Part shown: positions 25,991 through 36,115 of the stretch, piece after piece | Numbering within the stretch: position 1 is the first letter of the stretch | Layout: the number at the start of each line of letters is the position of its first letter | Assembly: GCF_900239345.1 (NCBI RefSeq) | Contig: NZ_OESZ01000034.1 | Span: 183,849-247,848, forward strand | DNA length: 64,000 nt | Direction of reading: 5' to 3' | Origin: Tenacibaculum dicentrarchi | GTDB taxonomy: Bacteria; Bacteroidota; Bacteroidia; Flavobacteriales; Flavobacteriaceae | Notes under the pieces: generated by a model | What the model was told of the DNA's origin: nothing | What the model saw: only the letters and a program-made list of their open reading frames with translations | Database searches by the model: none | Made by a program: the position numbers and the translations under genes

Positions 25991-26998
25991 TTAAATAATA
26001 TTTACTTCAATTTCTAAATCAATAGAAAATGTATCTTTAATAGTTTTTTGAATTTTTTGTGCTAGTTCGTAAATTTCCATACCTGTTGCATTTCCATAAT
26101 TAACAAGTACTAAAGCTTGTTTTTCATGTACGCCACAAGCACCAAAACGTTTTCCTTTAAAACCACATTGTTCAATTAACCATCCCGCAGGAACTTTTAC
26201 TTCTGTTTTTGAAATTTCGTAATGAGGCATTAACGGAAACTGATTTAGAAGTGTTTCAAAATGGTTTTTTGAAATTACAGGATTTTTAAAAAAACTACCG
26301 CTATTTCCAATTTTTTTAGGATCTGGTAATTTTGATTTTCGAATAGCAATAATAGCATCCGAAACATTTTTTATAGTTGGATTTACAATATTTTTTGATG
26401 TAAACTCCGCTTCAATAGCACCGTAAGAAGTGTTTAGTTTGTGTTCTTTTTTACTAAGTTTAAAACAAACTGAGGTAATAATATATTTGCCTTTTGAAGC
26501 ATTTTTAAAAATAGAATTTCGGTAGCCAAAATTACAATCTTCATTTGAAAAACAGACTAATTTACCAGTTTCAATTTCAATAGCTTCTACTCGAGTAATC
26601 GTGTCTTTAACCTCTACGCCGTACGCACCAATATTTTGAATTGGGCAAGTACCTACATTTCCTGGAATAAGTGATAAATTTTCAATTCCTCCATAATTTT
26701 CAGAAACACACCAAAGTACAAAATCGTGCCAATTTTCGCCAGCATTTACGGTTATGTAAATATCGTTTTCGTTTTCTCTATCAATAGAGATTCCTTTTAA
26801 ATTTAAATGAACAACAAGTTTTTCAATATCTTTGGTTAGTAACATATTGCTACCTCCAGAAATTAAAAAAACATCTTTTTCAGATTTTAAAAGTTGTTGT
26901 AAACTATAAAGTGAATCAACAGAAATAAAACGTTTGGCATTAACATGAATGCCAAACGTATTATAGTTTTTTAATGATATATTTTCTTTAATATTCAA
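25991..26998 (-). CDS. murB: UDP-N-acetylenolpyruvoylglucosamine reductase
   Basis: This 335-residue flavoenzyme makes UDP-MurNAc by reducing the enolpyruvyl group with NADPH. The FAD-binding region contains 'ISGGSNMLL', then 'IENLSLIPGNVGTCPIQNIGAYG', the usual MurB FAD signature. 'GNSGSFFKNPV' near residue 233 contains the catalytic Ser. The C-terminal extension places it with long (type I) MurB proteins. It starts 6 bases after the stop of the aminotransferase gene, so the two are co-transcribed. Confidence 0.95.
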   Translation of the reverse strand: MNIKENISLKNYNTFGIHVNAKRFISVDSLYSLQQLLKSEKDVFLISGGSNMLLTKDIEKLVVHLNLKGISIDRENENDIYITVNAGENWHDFVLWCVSENYGGIENLSLIPGNVGTCPIQNIGAYGVEVKDTITRVEAIEIETGKLVCFSNEDCNFGYRNSIFKNASKGKYIITSVCFKLSKKEHKLNTSYGAIEAEFTSKNIVNPTIKNVSDAIIAIRKSKLPDPKKIGNSGSFFKNPVISKNHFETLLNQFPLMPHYEISKTEVKVPAGWLIEQCGFKGKRFGACGVHEKQALVLVNYGNATGMEIYELAQKIQKTIKDTFSIDLEIEVNII

Positions 26999-27004
26999 TG
27001 AAAC

Positions 27005-28195
27005 CTATTTTTTGTATTGTTGTAAAGCTATTTTTAAAATCTCTACAGAACGAATTAAATCAACTTTATTTAATACATATGCCATACGGATTTGGTTTTT
27101 ACCTTCTCCAGCAGTAGAATAAAATCCACTAGCAGGTGCAACCATAATAGTTTCGTTATTATCGTTAAAATCTTCTAAAATCCATTGTGCAAAATGATCA
27201 GCATCAGCTACAGGTAATTCTGCAACACAGTAAAAAGCTCCTTTAGGATTTGCAACTTTTATACCATCAATTTTTTGTAACTCAGAAATTAAAGTATTTC
27301 TACGTTCTTGATACTCTTCAATAACTTCATCAAAATAACTTTGAGGCGTGTCTAAAGCTGCTTCACTAGCTAATAAAGCATAAGTAGGAGGGCTTAAACG
27401 AGCTTGAGCAAATTTAATAGCAGTATTGATGAACTCTTCATTTTTAGAAACGATACATCCAATTCTTGCTCCACACATACTGTAACGCTTAGAAACAGAA
27501 TCAATAACAATAGCGTTTTGTTCTAAACCATCTAAAGTCATTACTGAATTGTGCTTTTCACCATCATAAGTAAACTCACGATAAACTTCATCAGCAATTA
27601 AAAATAAATCGTGTTTTAAAACGATTTGCTTTAATTTTTCAATTTCAGCTTCGCTATATAAATAACCAGTAGGATTACCAGGGTTACAAATTAAAATAGC
27701 TTTTGTTTTTGATGTAATTAATTTTTCAAAATCTTCAATAGCAGGTAACGCAAAATTATCTTCTATTTTAGAAATTACAGGAACAACTTTTACACCTGAT
27801 GCAGTAGAAAAACCGTTATAGTTAGCATAAAAAGGCTCAGGAATAATAATTTCATCACCTGGATCTGTAATACTACCAATAGTAAATAATAACGCTTCAG
27901 AACCACCTGTAGTAGCAATAATATTATTTGCGTTTACATGAATATCGTTTTTAGCATAGTAATTAGCTAATTTTGTACGGTATTGTTCAGAACCTTCAGA
28001 ACGTGCGTATGATAATACTTCAATAGTATTATTTTTAACAGCATCTAAAGCTATTTGAGGAGTTTTAATATCAGGCTGACCAATATTTAAATGAAACACT
28101 TTTGTTCCGTTTTTTTTAGCGGCCTCAGCAAAAGGAACCAATTTACGAATTGGTGATTGAGGCATAGAATTCCCTTTTATAGAAATAGCAGGCAT
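27005..28195 (-). CDS. Fold-type I PLP-dependent aminotransferase (AspC/DapL-like class I/II)
   Basis: I place the start at the ATG at 28195 (MPAISIKGNSMPQSP), giving 396 residues. The longer frame adds 13 unlikely residues. 'LNIGQPDIKTP', 'ICNPGNPTGYLY', 'IADEVYREF' and 'DSVSKRYSMCGARIG' are class I/II aminotransferase blocks, with the PLP Lys in SKRYS and the Arg for the substrate carboxylate near the C-terminus. It could transaminate aspartate, aromatic amino acids or a biosynthetic keto acid; the substrate is unclear. It precedes murB in a two-gene operon. Confidence 0.88.
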   Translation of the reverse strand: MPAISIKGNSMPQSPIRKLVPFAEAAKKNGTKVFHLNIGQPDIKTPQIALDAVKNNTIEVLSYARSEGSEQYRTKLANYYAKNDIHVNANNIIATTGGSEALLFTIGSITDPGDEIIIPEPFYANYNGFSTASGVKVVPVISKIEDNFALPAIEDFEKLITSKTKAILICNPGNPTGYLYSEAEIEKLKQIVLKHDLFLIADEVYREFTYDGEKHNSVMTLDGLEQNAIVIDSVSKRYSMCGARIGCIVSKNEEFINTAIKFAQARLSPPTYALLASEAALDTPQSYFDEVIEEYQERRNTLISELQKIDGIKVANPKGAFYCVAELPVADADHFAQWILEDFNDNNETIMVAPASGFYSTAGEGKNQIRMAYVLNKVDLIRSVEILKIALQQYKK

Positions 28196-28321
28196 AGTAT
28201 ATAATTTATAGTTGTTTGATATGCAAATTTGCAATTTTTATTTGAAAAAAATAGTCCTTATTTCTTAAAAAAACAAAATTTTGAAAATATAAAATGTATC
28301 TTAATACAAAAATTGAAATAA

Positions 28322-29659
28322 ATGACTTTGATTAAAAAAATAAGCTTCTTTTTTGCTGTCTTTTTTAGTGTGATTTCCTTTTCTCAAAATAACTTTATGT
28401 TTTTAGGGAGTCAAACAAAAAAACAGGTAGTGCGTTTTAAATTAATAAATAATTTAATTGTTATGCCTATGTCGGTTAACGGGCAAAAACTATCTTTTAT
28501 TTTAGATACAGGCGTAGGCAGCACCTTATTATTTAATCTGACAAAAAAAGATAGTTTAAAATTGAATAATGTAAAAAAAGTACTGCTTCGTGGTTTGGGG
28601 GGCGGTGCTCCTGTTACAGCATTGATTTCAACAAAAAACGAACTAAAACTTAATACTATTGTAGGAAATAATCAAGATTTATTTGTTGTTTTAACCGAAG
28701 ATTTTAATTTATCGGAAAAAATGGGCATAACAATTGATGGCATTATTGGCTACGATTTATTAAAAGATGTTATTGCTGAAATTAATTATAAAACCTCAAA
28801 AATTATTTTTTATAATCCGAAGAAATATCATCAAAAAAAATGTAGAAAATGTGAAGAGTTTCCGCTACGTTTTTATCGTAAAAAACCCTATATCGATGTT
28901 GCTGTTAAAGTTGATACCGTAGGTAATTTGGTAACGCCTGTAAAAATGTTAATAGATACAGGTGGTAGCGATGCGATGTGGTTGTTTGAAAACACAAAAC
29001 AGGTACTAAAAACTCCAATAAAGCATTTTAAGGATATTTTAGGTGAAGGACTTAGCGGAACTGTCTACGGAAAACGAAGTAAAATCCCTGCTATTTTATT
29101 GGGAAGTTATGCAATTAAGAACCCTACGGTTTCTTTTTTAGACAAAACATCAACCATGAATGCGAGGCGTTTTAAGGAACGAAACGGAAGTATAGGTGGT
29201 GCTATTTTAAAGCGGTTTAAAGTTTGGATAGATTATCCGAATAAAAAGTTGCTATTAAAGAAAAATGCGTCTTTAAAAAAAGGTTTTTATTATAATATGA
29301 GTGGTTTACAACTTATTCATGATGGGCAAGAATTGGTAAAAGAAGAGGTTTTTGCTAATTCAAATGGGGCGGATAATAATCAAAATAATGGGCGTATTAT
29401 TTCTTTAAGTACGAAATATCAATACAAATTTAAACCTTCTTTTAAAATTGATGAAGTTTTAACCGATTCGCCAGCAGGCAAAGCAGGTTTGCAAAAAGGT
29501 GATATTATCAAAAAAATAAATAATAGGGCGGCCTATCAATATGAGTTAGGTGAAATAATAGTGATGTTTCAGCAAAAACCTTCTAAGAAAATAAAAATGA
29601 CGGTAAAAAGAGGTGAAAAGCATCTTAATTTTGAATTCAGATTAAAAAAACGGCTATAA
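28322..29659 (+). CDS. Retropepsin-like aspartyl protease with C-terminal PDZ domain
   Basis: This 445-residue secreted protein begins with a Sec signal (ending near SFSQ). It has two clan AA aspartyl protease half-sites: 'FILDTGVGSTLLF' near residue 60 and 'MLIDTGGSDAMWLF' near 217. Both carry D-T-G. A PDZ domain occupies about 365-440 ('DEVLTDSPAGKAGLQKGDIIKKIN'). The combination is common in Bacteroidota periplasmic proteases, where the PDZ probably binds the ends of substrates. Substrates are unknown. Upstream sequence is AT-rich, divergent from the aminotransferase gene. A terminator follows at once. Confidence 0.85.
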   Translation: MTLIKKISFFFAVFFSVISFSQNNFMFLGSQTKKQVVRFKLINNLIVMPMSVNGQKLSFILDTGVGSTLLFNLTKKDSLKLNNVKKVLLRGLGGGAPVTALISTKNELKLNTIVGNNQDLFVVLTEDFNLSEKMGITIDGIIGYDLLKDVIAEINYKTSKIIFYNPKKYHQKKCRKCEEFPLRFYRKKPYIDVAVKVDTVGNLVTPVKMLIDTGGSDAMWLFENTKQVLKTPIKHFKDILGEGLSGTVYGKRSKIPAILLGSYAIKNPTVSFLDKTSTMNARRFKERNGSIGGAILKRFKVWIDYPNKKLLLKKNASLKKGFYYNMSGLQLIHDGQELVKEEVFANSNGADNNQNNGRIISLSTKYQYKFKPSFKIDEVLTDSPAGKAGLQKGDIIKKINNRAAYQYELGEIIVMFQQKPSKKIKMTVKRGEKHLNFEFRLKKRL

Positions 29660-29660
29660 A

Positions 29661-29690
29661 AAAAGTGCCAATTTTTAGATTGGCACTTTT
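29661..29690. terminator. Bidirectional terminator
   Basis: A 12-base stem (core AAGTGCCAAT / ATTGGCACTT) flanked by A- and T-runs between the convergent protease and DUF1573 genes. Confidence 0.88.
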
Positions 29691-29716
29691 AAATGTTTTA
29701 TAAAATTATAAAAAAA

Positions 29717-30109
29717 TTATAGCGATTTTGCTTTTACGGCAGCATCTTTTTTAGCAATAAAACCTTTAATTTTAATTCTTTTTCTTTTGTTTTTAGCATT
29801 TGAAACAACCGTTAAAGTTTTAGAAAAACCTCCTGGTCTTTTTGTGTCGTAAGAAACTTCAATCTGTCCTTTTTGCCCTGGCATAATTGGTGCTTCGGGT
29901 TTTTTAGGAACTGTACATCCACAGGCAGAAATAATATCTTTAATAATAATAGGTTCATCACCAATATTTGTAAATTCAAAAGTACGTTTTCCTTCTGAAG
30001 CGATTGCTACCTTTCCGTAGTCAATTGTTTCTGTTTCAAATTTAAATTCTTGTGCGCTTACTGTTAAAGTGATAAAGCAAACAGCGATAAATGATAAAAT
30101 TCTTTTCAT
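29717..30109 (-). CDS. DUF1573 domain secreted protein
   Basis: This 130-residue protein has a Sec signal (MKRILSFIAVCFITLTVSAQ) and one DUF1573 domain. Its hallmark blocks are visible: 'YGKVAIASEGKRTFEFTNIG', 'SACGCTVP' and 'YDTKRPGGFSKTLTV'. DUF1573 is an Ig-like (ASH/MSP-like) fold of unknown function, frequent in Bacteroidota. It may be periplasmic or surface-attached. A minus-strand TAAATTTG at 30145-30152 could be the -7 box. It is divergent from valS. Confidence 0.88.
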   Translation of the reverse strand: MKRILSFIAVCFITLTVSAQEFKFETETIDYGKVAIASEGKRTFEFTNIGDEPIIIKDIISACGCTVPKKPEAPIMPGQKGQIEVSYDTKRPGGFSKTLTVVSNAKNKRKRIKIKGFIAKKDAAVKAKSL

Positions 30110-30293
30110 AATTAGTAAAGTTAATTTAGGGATTTACTCCGTTACAAATTTAATATTTTTTTAGTTTTAAAAAAAAACCAACACCTAATTTTTTATACTT
30201 CTATAGATAATTGTATTTTTGTTTTTTTAATTCAAAAATAATGCCAAAGCATAAGTAAGTGAATTATTTATGGCATAAATATACATAAAACAT

Positions 30294-32930
30294 ATGAATA
30301 TTCCATCAAAATACGATTCTAAAGAAGTAGAAGGAAAGTGGTACGATTACTGGATGAAACATAATTATTTTCATTCAGAAGTAGATGATCGTGAGCCTTA
30401 TACGATTGTAATACCACCACCTAATGTAACAGGAGTATTGCATATGGGGCACATGCTAAACAATACAATTCAGGATGTTTTAATACGTCGTGCTCGTTTA
30501 CAAGGAAAAAATGCGTGTTGGGTTCCTGGAACTGACCATGCATCTATTGCTACGGAAGCAAAGGTTGTTGCTAAGTTAAAAGAACAAGGAATTGATAAAA
30601 ATGACTTAACTCGTGAAGAATTTTTGGCACATGCTTGGGAATGGAAAAACGAGTACGGTGGAATTATTTTAGATCAGTTAAAAAAATTAGGTGCTTCTTG
30701 TGATTGGGAACGTACTGCCTTTACTATGGACCCAGCATTGTCGGAATCTGTAATTAAAGTTTTTGTTGATTTATATAATAAAGGCTTAATTTACCGTGGT
30801 TATAGAATGGTAAATTGGGATCCTGAAGCAAAAACGACTTTATCTGATGAAGAAGTTATTCATGTTGAAAAACAAGGAAATCTTTATTATTTAGAATATA
30901 AAATTGAAGGTTCTGATGAAAAATTAACCATTGCAACTACACGTCCTGAAACTATTTTTGGTGATACGGCAATTTGTATCAATCCGAATGATGAGCGTTT
31001 TACACATTTAAAAGGAAAGAAAGCAATTGTTCCTTTATCTAATAGAGTAATTCCTATTATTGAAGATGAATATGTAGATGTTGAATTTGGTACTGGATGT
31101 TTAAAAGTTACTCCAGCACACGATGAAAATGATAAAGTTTTAGGAGATAAACACAAATTAGAAGTAATTGATATTTTTAATGAGGATGCTTCTTTAAACT
31201 CTTTCGGATTACATTATCAAGGAAAAGACCGTTTTGTAGCTCGTAAATTAGTTGCTAAAGAATTAGAAGAAAAAGGAATTTTAGTAAAAACTGAAGTCCA
31301 TATTAATAAAGTAGGAACATCAGAAAGAACTAAAGCTGTTATCGAACCAAGATTATCAGATCAATGGTTTTTAAAGATGGAAGAGTTAGCAAAACCTGCT
31401 ATTGATGCTGTTTTAGGTGAAGATAGCGAAGTTAAATTATATCCAAAGAAATTCGAAAATACGTACCGTCATTGGATGGAAAATGTACGTGATTGGAATA
31501 TTTCTCGTCAATTATGGTGGGGACAACAAATTCCTGCGTATTTCTATGGCGATGGAAAAGAAGATTTTGTAGTTGCTTCAACTATTGAAGAAGCGGTAGT
31601 TTTAGCTAAAGAAAAAACAGGGAAAACTGATTTAGTTGCAGCCGATTTAAAACAAGATGAAGATGCTTTAGATACTTGGTTTTCTTCTTGGTTATGGCCA
31701 ATGTCTGTTTTTGATGGAATTAATAATCCTGAAAACGAAGAAATTAAATATTATTATCCAACAAATGATTTAGTTACTGGTCCAGATATTTTATTTTTCT
31801 GGGTGGCTCGTATGATTGTTGCAGGATACGAATATAAAGATGAACGTCCGTTTGAAAACGTTTATTTAACAGGTTTAGTACGTGATAAACAACGTAGAAA
31901 AATGTCTAAATCGTTAGGGAATTCACCTGATGCTTTAAAATTAATTGAAGATTATAGTGCCGATGGTGTTCGTGTAGGTTTATTATTAAGTGCTGCTGCG
32001 GGTAACGATTTAATGTTCGATGAAGATTTATGTAAACAAGGAAAAGGATTTTCAAATAAAATTTGGAATGCATTCCGTTTAGTTACAGGTTGGGAAGTTG
32101 ATGCAACTATTGAGCAACCAGAATCAGCAAAAATTGGTTTAGAATGGTATAATGCAAAGTTTCAAACAGTGTTAGCTGAAATTGAAGACCACTTTTCTAA
32201 ATATCGTTTGTCAGATGCTTTAATGGCTATCTATAAATTAATTATGGATGATTTTTCATCATGGTTATTAGAGGCTGTAAAACCAGCATATCAACAGCCA
32301 ATTGACAAGAAAACTTTTGATGCGGTAATTGCTGTTTTTGAAGATAATTTAAAAGTATTACATCCGTTTATGCCTTTCTTATCAGAAGAAATTTGGCAAC
32401 ATATTGCAGATAGAACTCCAGAAGAAGCTTTAATAATAGCTAAATATCCTGAGCTTAAAGAAGTGGATACAGCTATAATTAGTGAATTTGAGTTTGCTAC
32501 AGAGGTAGTTTCAGGAATTAGAAATATCAGAAAAAATAAAAATATTTCATTTAAAGATGCAGTAGAATTATCAGTAGTAAATAATGAAGATTTTACAACT
32601 AAATTTGATGTTTTAATTCAGAAATTAACCAACGCATCAGAAATTAATTATGTTTCTGATAAGGTTGAAGGAGCTTCATTTAGAGTAAAATCAAATGAAT
32701 ATTTTATTCCTGTTGCTGAAGAAGAAATTGACGTAGAAGCTGAAACTATCAAATTAAATGCTGAATTAAAAAGAGCAGAAGGTTTCTTATTCGGAATTCA
32801 AAAGAAATTATCAAATGAGCGTTTTGTAAGCAATGCACCTGAACAAGTTATTGTTATAGAGCGTAAAAAAGAATCAGATACGTTAGCGAAAATTGAAACT
32901 ATTAAAAGTAGTTTAGCTTCTTTAAAATAA
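30294..32930 (+). CDS. valS: Valine--tRNA ligase
   Basis: This 878-residue class I synthetase has HMGHM (HIGH-type) near residue 48, 'KMSKS' near 537, an editing (CP1) domain in between, and a C-terminal coiled coil ('[13 protein letters not shown]...KKLSNERF') typical of ValRS. '[12 protein letters not shown]' is a ValRS block. Length is normal, and unlike recG in this window it carries no DUF559 insert. It charges tRNA-Val in the cytoplasm. A TATTTTTG at 30214-30221 may be the -7 box of its promoter. A strong terminator follows. Confidence 0.97.
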   Translation: MNIPSKYDSKEVEGKWYDYWMKHNYFHSEVDDREPYTIVIPPPNVTGVLHMGHMLNNTIQDVLIRRARLQGKNACWVPGTDHASIATEAKVVAKLKEQGIDKNDLTREEFLAHAWEWKNEYGGIILDQLKKLGASCDWERTAFTMDPALSESVIKVFVDLYNKGLIYRGYRMVNWDPEAKTTLSDEEVIHVEKQGNLYYLEYKIEGSDEKLTIATTRPETIFGDTAICINPNDERFTHLKGKKAIVPLSNRVIPIIEDEYVDVEFGTGCLKVTPAHDENDKVLGDKHKLEVIDIFNEDASLNSFGLHYQGKDRFVARKLVAKELEEKGILVKTEVHINKVGTSERTKAVIEPRLSDQWFLKMEELAKPAIDAVLGEDSEVKLYPKKFENTYRHWMENVRDWNISRQLWWGQQIPAYFYGDGKEDFVVASTIEEAVVLAKEKTGKTDLVAADLKQDEDALDTWFSSWLWPMSVFDGINNPENEEIKYYYPTNDLVTGPDILFFWVARMIVAGYEYKDERPFENVYLTGLVRDKQRRKMSKSLGNSPDALKLIEDYSADGVRVGLLLSAAAGNDLMFDEDLCKQGKGFSNKIWNAFRLVTGWEVDATIEQPESAKIGLEWYNAKFQTVLAEIEDHFSKYRLSDALMAIYKLIMDDFSSWLLEAVKPAYQQPIDKKTFDAVIAVFEDNLKVLHPFMPFLSEEIWQHIADRTPEEALIIAKYPELKEVDTAIISEFEFATEVVSGIRNIRKNKNISFKDAVELSVVNNEDFTTKFDVLIQKLTNASEINYVSDKVEGASFRVKSNEYFIPVAEEEIDVEAETIKLNAELKRAEGFLFGIQKKLSNERFVSNAPEQVIVIERKKESDTLAKIETIKSSLASLK

Positions 32931-32950
32931 TTTTGATTTTTTAAAAATAA

Positions 32951-32987
32951 AAACCCGATGATTTATTACAATCATCGGGTTTTTTGT
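32951..32987. terminator. Terminator after valS
   Basis: A 13-base stem (core ACCCGATGATT / AATCATCGGGT) with a six-base loop and a T-run, between valS and the convergent DUF2807 gene. Confidence 0.9.
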
Positions 32988-32998
32988 ATTTATTTTGA

Positions 32999-33727
32999 TT
33001 AGTTTTCACCAATAATATCTCCAGAACCAACTGATTTTATTTTTATGTTTTTAGGGTTGCCTTTGTAGTAAAGATTTCCTGAACCTATAATGTTTGCTTT
33101 AATTTCTTTATTAACTGTAGTTTTCATATTACCTGAACCTGTAATATTTGCGTTTAAATATTTTGTTTTTAAATGATATGCTTTTAAGTTTCCTGAGCCA
33201 ATTAAAGAATTTTCAAAATTAGTTGTACTACCTGTTAAATTAATATTTCCAGAGCCATTAATTGAAGTTGTTACAGTCTTTGTATTTACATCTGCAATAA
33301 TATTCCCTGAGCCATTTACATCAAAAGAGACAACATTTGATTTAATTGTTTTCTTAATTTTAATATTACCTGAACCGTTTAAAGAAACTTTTTTAATTGA
33401 TTGAAAAGGAACTGTAATAATTAAATTATTCACTGTGTTAATATTGGTGTTTTTTTTGAATTTAATAAGTAACCTCCCCTTTTTTACATAAGTTTCAATG
33501 TAAGGAAGTATATTTTCTTCTCCTTTTAGAGTTATTGTTCCTTCATTACCATCAATCAAATTAACGTTAAAAGAACCATTAACATATACTTTATCAAAAG
33601 AAGTTATAGTACGAGTTTTAGTGATGCTATTTCCATTTCCTTTAATTTTGTTAGCTCCCGACCAACTTTGTGCATTACTAGAAATTGATACTAAAACGAT
33701 AATAAATGTAATTAAATGCTTTTTCAT
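32999..33727 (-). CDS. DUF2807 (head GIN domain) secreted protein
   Basis: This 242-residue protein has a Sec signal (MKKHLITFIIVLVSISSNAQ) and a DUF2807 beta-helix-like domain. The repeated 'GSGN' turns, about every 20 residues from near residue 117 to the end, are the family hallmark. Such proteins are secreted putative auto-transporter adhesin-like proteins of unknown function. It is the last gene of a sigma/anti-sigma/DUF4097/DUF2807 operon, which suggests its expression is controlled by the ECF factor at 35351-35929. Confidence 0.85.
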   Translation of the reverse strand: MKKHLITFIIVLVSISSNAQSWSGANKIKGNGNSITKTRTITSFDKVYVNGSFNVNLIDGNEGTITLKGEENILPYIETYVKKGRLLIKFKKNTNINTVNNLIITVPFQSIKKVSLNGSGNIKIKKTIKSNVVSFDVNGSGNIIADVNTKTVTTSINGSGNINLTGSTTNFENSLIGSGNLKAYHLKTKYLNANITGSGNMKTTVNKEIKANIIGSGNLYYKGNPKNIKIKSVGSGDIIGEN

Positions 33728-33770
33728 GATTAAAATTTTATAAGATTATTTTTTTAGATAGAATAGGTAT

Positions 33771-34847
33771 TTACTCGTTTAATTTAATTGAAACGCCTCC
33801 GTAATTTGACTTTATATTTATGTTTGAATTTGTAGTCTTACCAAAAACACCTTCGTAATATTTTGTGGAATTTTTTTCAATACTTTTAAATATTGTTGTT
33901 TTTTCATTAGGATATTTAAAGTTAGCGTATCCTAAATTTATTTTAAAATTGAAATTATTTTCGATATTTGCACCTAGTTTTATACTTGTATAATTACCGT
34001 CAATTATAATTTTGTTGAAGTTTTTTTCGATGTTTTCAACTTTAACTGCTCCATAATTTGTATTAAGCGTTAGATTCTTTTTTAAAGTCTTAATTTTAAT
34101 ATTTGTATAATCAGAATTAACTGTAAGATTAGATACATTATCAAGCGATAAATTTCCGTAATCACTATTAAATTTAAGTTTTTTTGTTTTTCCTATTTTT
34201 ACAGTGGCGTAGTCAGCATTAATATTTAAGGATTTAGAGTTGTTAATTTTTAATTTAGAATAATCCATATTTATAGTACCTGATTTAATGAAGTTAATTT
34301 CAGCATTTCCACAATAATCTAAGTTAATAGTATTAGAATCATTTAATAATTCATCAATTTCCACATTTCCATAATTGCAATTAATGGTTGCTTTTCCTTT
34401 AATGCTGTCAAGTTCTATATTACCGTATTTATTGTTCAAATCGGCATTACTTGTTGTGGGTATTTTTATATGATAATTTATTTTATAGTTTATATTATTG
34501 CTTCCCCACCATGACCAATTCGACGTTGATTTTTCAATCTTAGTACGGGCTTCTACTAAATTTTTCGAAGCTTGAAAAACAATATTAATAGCATTTAATT
34601 TATTTTTAACATTATTGATATTATCTCCTTTTACGATTATTTTAACTTCAATTTCTATAGAATTTTTATTCCAAGTGCTAACTTGTATATTTCCATATTT
34701 ATTATTAATATATAGCGTAGCATTTTCGTTTACTGAAAAATTTTTACGTATTGTTTTGTTTTTTTCGTGTTTTTTATGACTGTTATTTGCTGCTAAAACA
34801 GCAGGGATAATCAATAAGAAAAACAGTAATTTATATAATTTCATCAT
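33771..34847 (-). CDS. DUF4097-like beta-helix secreted protein
   Basis: This 358-residue protein has an export signal (MMKLYKLLFFLLIIPAVLA). A repetitive beta-solenoid-like body follows with recurring 'NYGN' and 'DYGN/DYTNIK' turns about every 20 residues. The first repeat 'INNKYGNIQVSTWNKNSIEIEV' is typical of DUF4097-like proteins. It is probably periplasmic or surface-exposed; the function is unknown. Its start overlaps the end of the upstream putative anti-sigma gene by 17 bases, which indicates translational coupling. It shares the solenoid style with the downstream DUF2807 protein. Confidence 0.75.
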   Translation of the reverse strand: MMKLYKLLFFLLIIPAVLAANNSHKKHEKNKTIRKNFSVNENATLYINNKYGNIQVSTWNKNSIEIEVKIIVKGDNINNVKNKLNAINIVFQASKNLVEARTKIEKSTSNWSWWGSNNINYKINYHIKIPTTSNADLNNKYGNIELDSIKGKATINCNYGNVEIDELLNDSNTINLDYCGNAEINFIKSGTINMDYSKLKINNSKSLNINADYATVKIGKTKKLKFNSDYGNLSLDNVSNLTVNSDYTNIKIKTLKKNLTLNTNYGAVKVENIEKNFNKIIIDGNYTSIKLGANIENNFNFKINLGYANFKYPNEKTTIFKSIEKNSTKYYEGVFGKTTNSNINIKSNYGGVSIKLNE

Positions 34848-35361
34848 CTTTTATTTTTAATTTTTCAGAATTAGTATATATATCTAATTGTGTAAAAAGT
34901 GTTTTTAAAACTTGTAAACGTTGTTGATAGTTTAGAATCATTTGTCTAATTATTTGTTTTTTATTTTCATCTTTAGATAAATCATTTATTAGTCCATTGT
35001 AACGATTTTCTATTTTTTCAATTTCTTTTAAAGAATCTTCAATTAAAGTTTGGGTTTCAATGTTTCTATAGGTTTCAATTTCTTTTAATTCTTGGTTTAT
35101 TGTTGAAACAAAAAAATGTTGTGCTTCTGCCATTTTAGGTGATATATCGGCTAAATCATATGTTTTTTGCTGTTGATAATTACCAATACAAAACCCTAAA
35201 ATTAATATTATTGAAGCGGCAATACTCATCCAAAAAAATGAGGATTTACCTTGTTGTTTTTGCTGTTGAAGTTTTTTTTGAAAACGATCTGAATGTCCTG
35301 AATGTGGCTCAGATATATCGAAATCATTTTCATCAAAAAACTGATGTAATTTATCTTCCAT
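34831..35361 (-). CDS. Membrane protein, probable anti-sigma factor
   Basis: I use the ATG at 35361 (MEDKLHQFFDENDFDI), giving 176 residues; an ATG nine bases earlier is possible. A soluble N-terminus of about 45 residues is followed by one transmembrane helix ('FFWMSIAASIILILGFCIG') and a long helical C-terminal part, probably coiled coil. This cytoplasmic tail, single helix and periplasmic layout, together with overlap of the upstream ECF sigma gene, matches membrane anti-sigma factors. No named domain (such as zinc-binding ZAS) is visible, so the role rests on context. Confidence 0.65.
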   Translation of the reverse strand: MEDKLHQFFDENDFDISEPHSGHSDRFQKKLQQQKQQGKSSFFWMSIAASIILILGFCIGNYQQQKTYDLADISPKMAEAQHFFVSTINQELKEIETYRNIETQTLIEDSLKEIEKIENRYNGLINDLSKDENKKQIIRQMILNYQQRLQVLKTLFTQLDIYTNSEKLKIKDDEII

Positions 35362-35929
35362 ATATTTCATTATTAGTTGAGGTACTAGCTAGTAATATTT
35401 GCTTTAATTTCTTTTTAGCTCTTGAAATTGTTGCACGTACATTTTGGTTTGTGTAGTTTAATATTTGAGAAATTTCTTCATAATCATAGCCTTCAATTAA
35501 ATTTAAAGTAAGTATTACTCGGTAGTTTTCTTTTAATTTAAGTAAACAATTCATAACCTGTTTTACTTCTAAAGATGTATAATCGATTTCCGTTTCTTCT
35601 ATTTCATAAGTAGGAATAACGTCTGTTTTTATGGCTTCATACCTATTGTTTTTTTTTAACTGTGTAAGACTTTTGTTAATTACAATCCTTTTTAGCCAAG
35701 CACCAAAAGTAACTTCACCTTTAAAAGTATCTAATTTTGTAAATGCAGTTAAAAAAGCTTCTTGAATTAAGTCTTCGGATTCAAAAGATTCTTTTAAAAT
35801 ACGATACGCTGTATTATACATTGCTTTATAGTAGTTGTTATAAACTTGCATTTGTGCAGTGCTATCACCTTTTTTACAGCGAGCTATTAGTTGGTCTATA
35901 TGTGTTTTTTTAGTCTTTAAAGCTATCAT
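35351..35929 (-). CDS. ECF-type RNA polymerase sigma factor
   Basis: This 192-residue protein has sigma region 2 ('AYRILKESFESEDLIQEAFLT' and 'FGAWLKRIVINKSLTQLKK', about 40-100) and region 4 ('YRVILTLNLIEGYDYEEIS' with an HTH, about 130-180). It is the first gene of the minus-strand operon sigma / anti-sigma-like / DUF4097 / DUF2807. The operon layout implies envelope-signal control of the two repetitive secreted proteins. A promoter read by this sigma may lie in 35930-36115, but I could not define it. Confidence 0.88.
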   Translation of the reverse strand: MIALKTKKTHIDQLIARCKKGDSTAQMQVYNNYYKAMYNTAYRILKESFESEDLIQEAFLTAFTKLDTFKGEVTFGAWLKRIVINKSLTQLKKNNRYEAIKTDVIPTYEIEETEIDYTSLEVKQVMNCLLKLKENYRVILTLNLIEGYDYEEISQILNYTNQNVRATISRAKKKLKQILLASTSTNNEIYGR

Positions 35930-36115
35930 TCTATAATAGAGACTTTTCGATTTTTGAATTGTGACAGTTTATTTTAAATAAAAAATATTTTTTATTTAAA
36001 AGCGTAAAAAAAGTATTAAATTTTCAATAAAAGAGGAATATAATTTATTATGAAATTAACAATATCGCAGGAAAACAAGGTATATAAACGAATCAAAATA
36101 TGTATATTTGGCATA

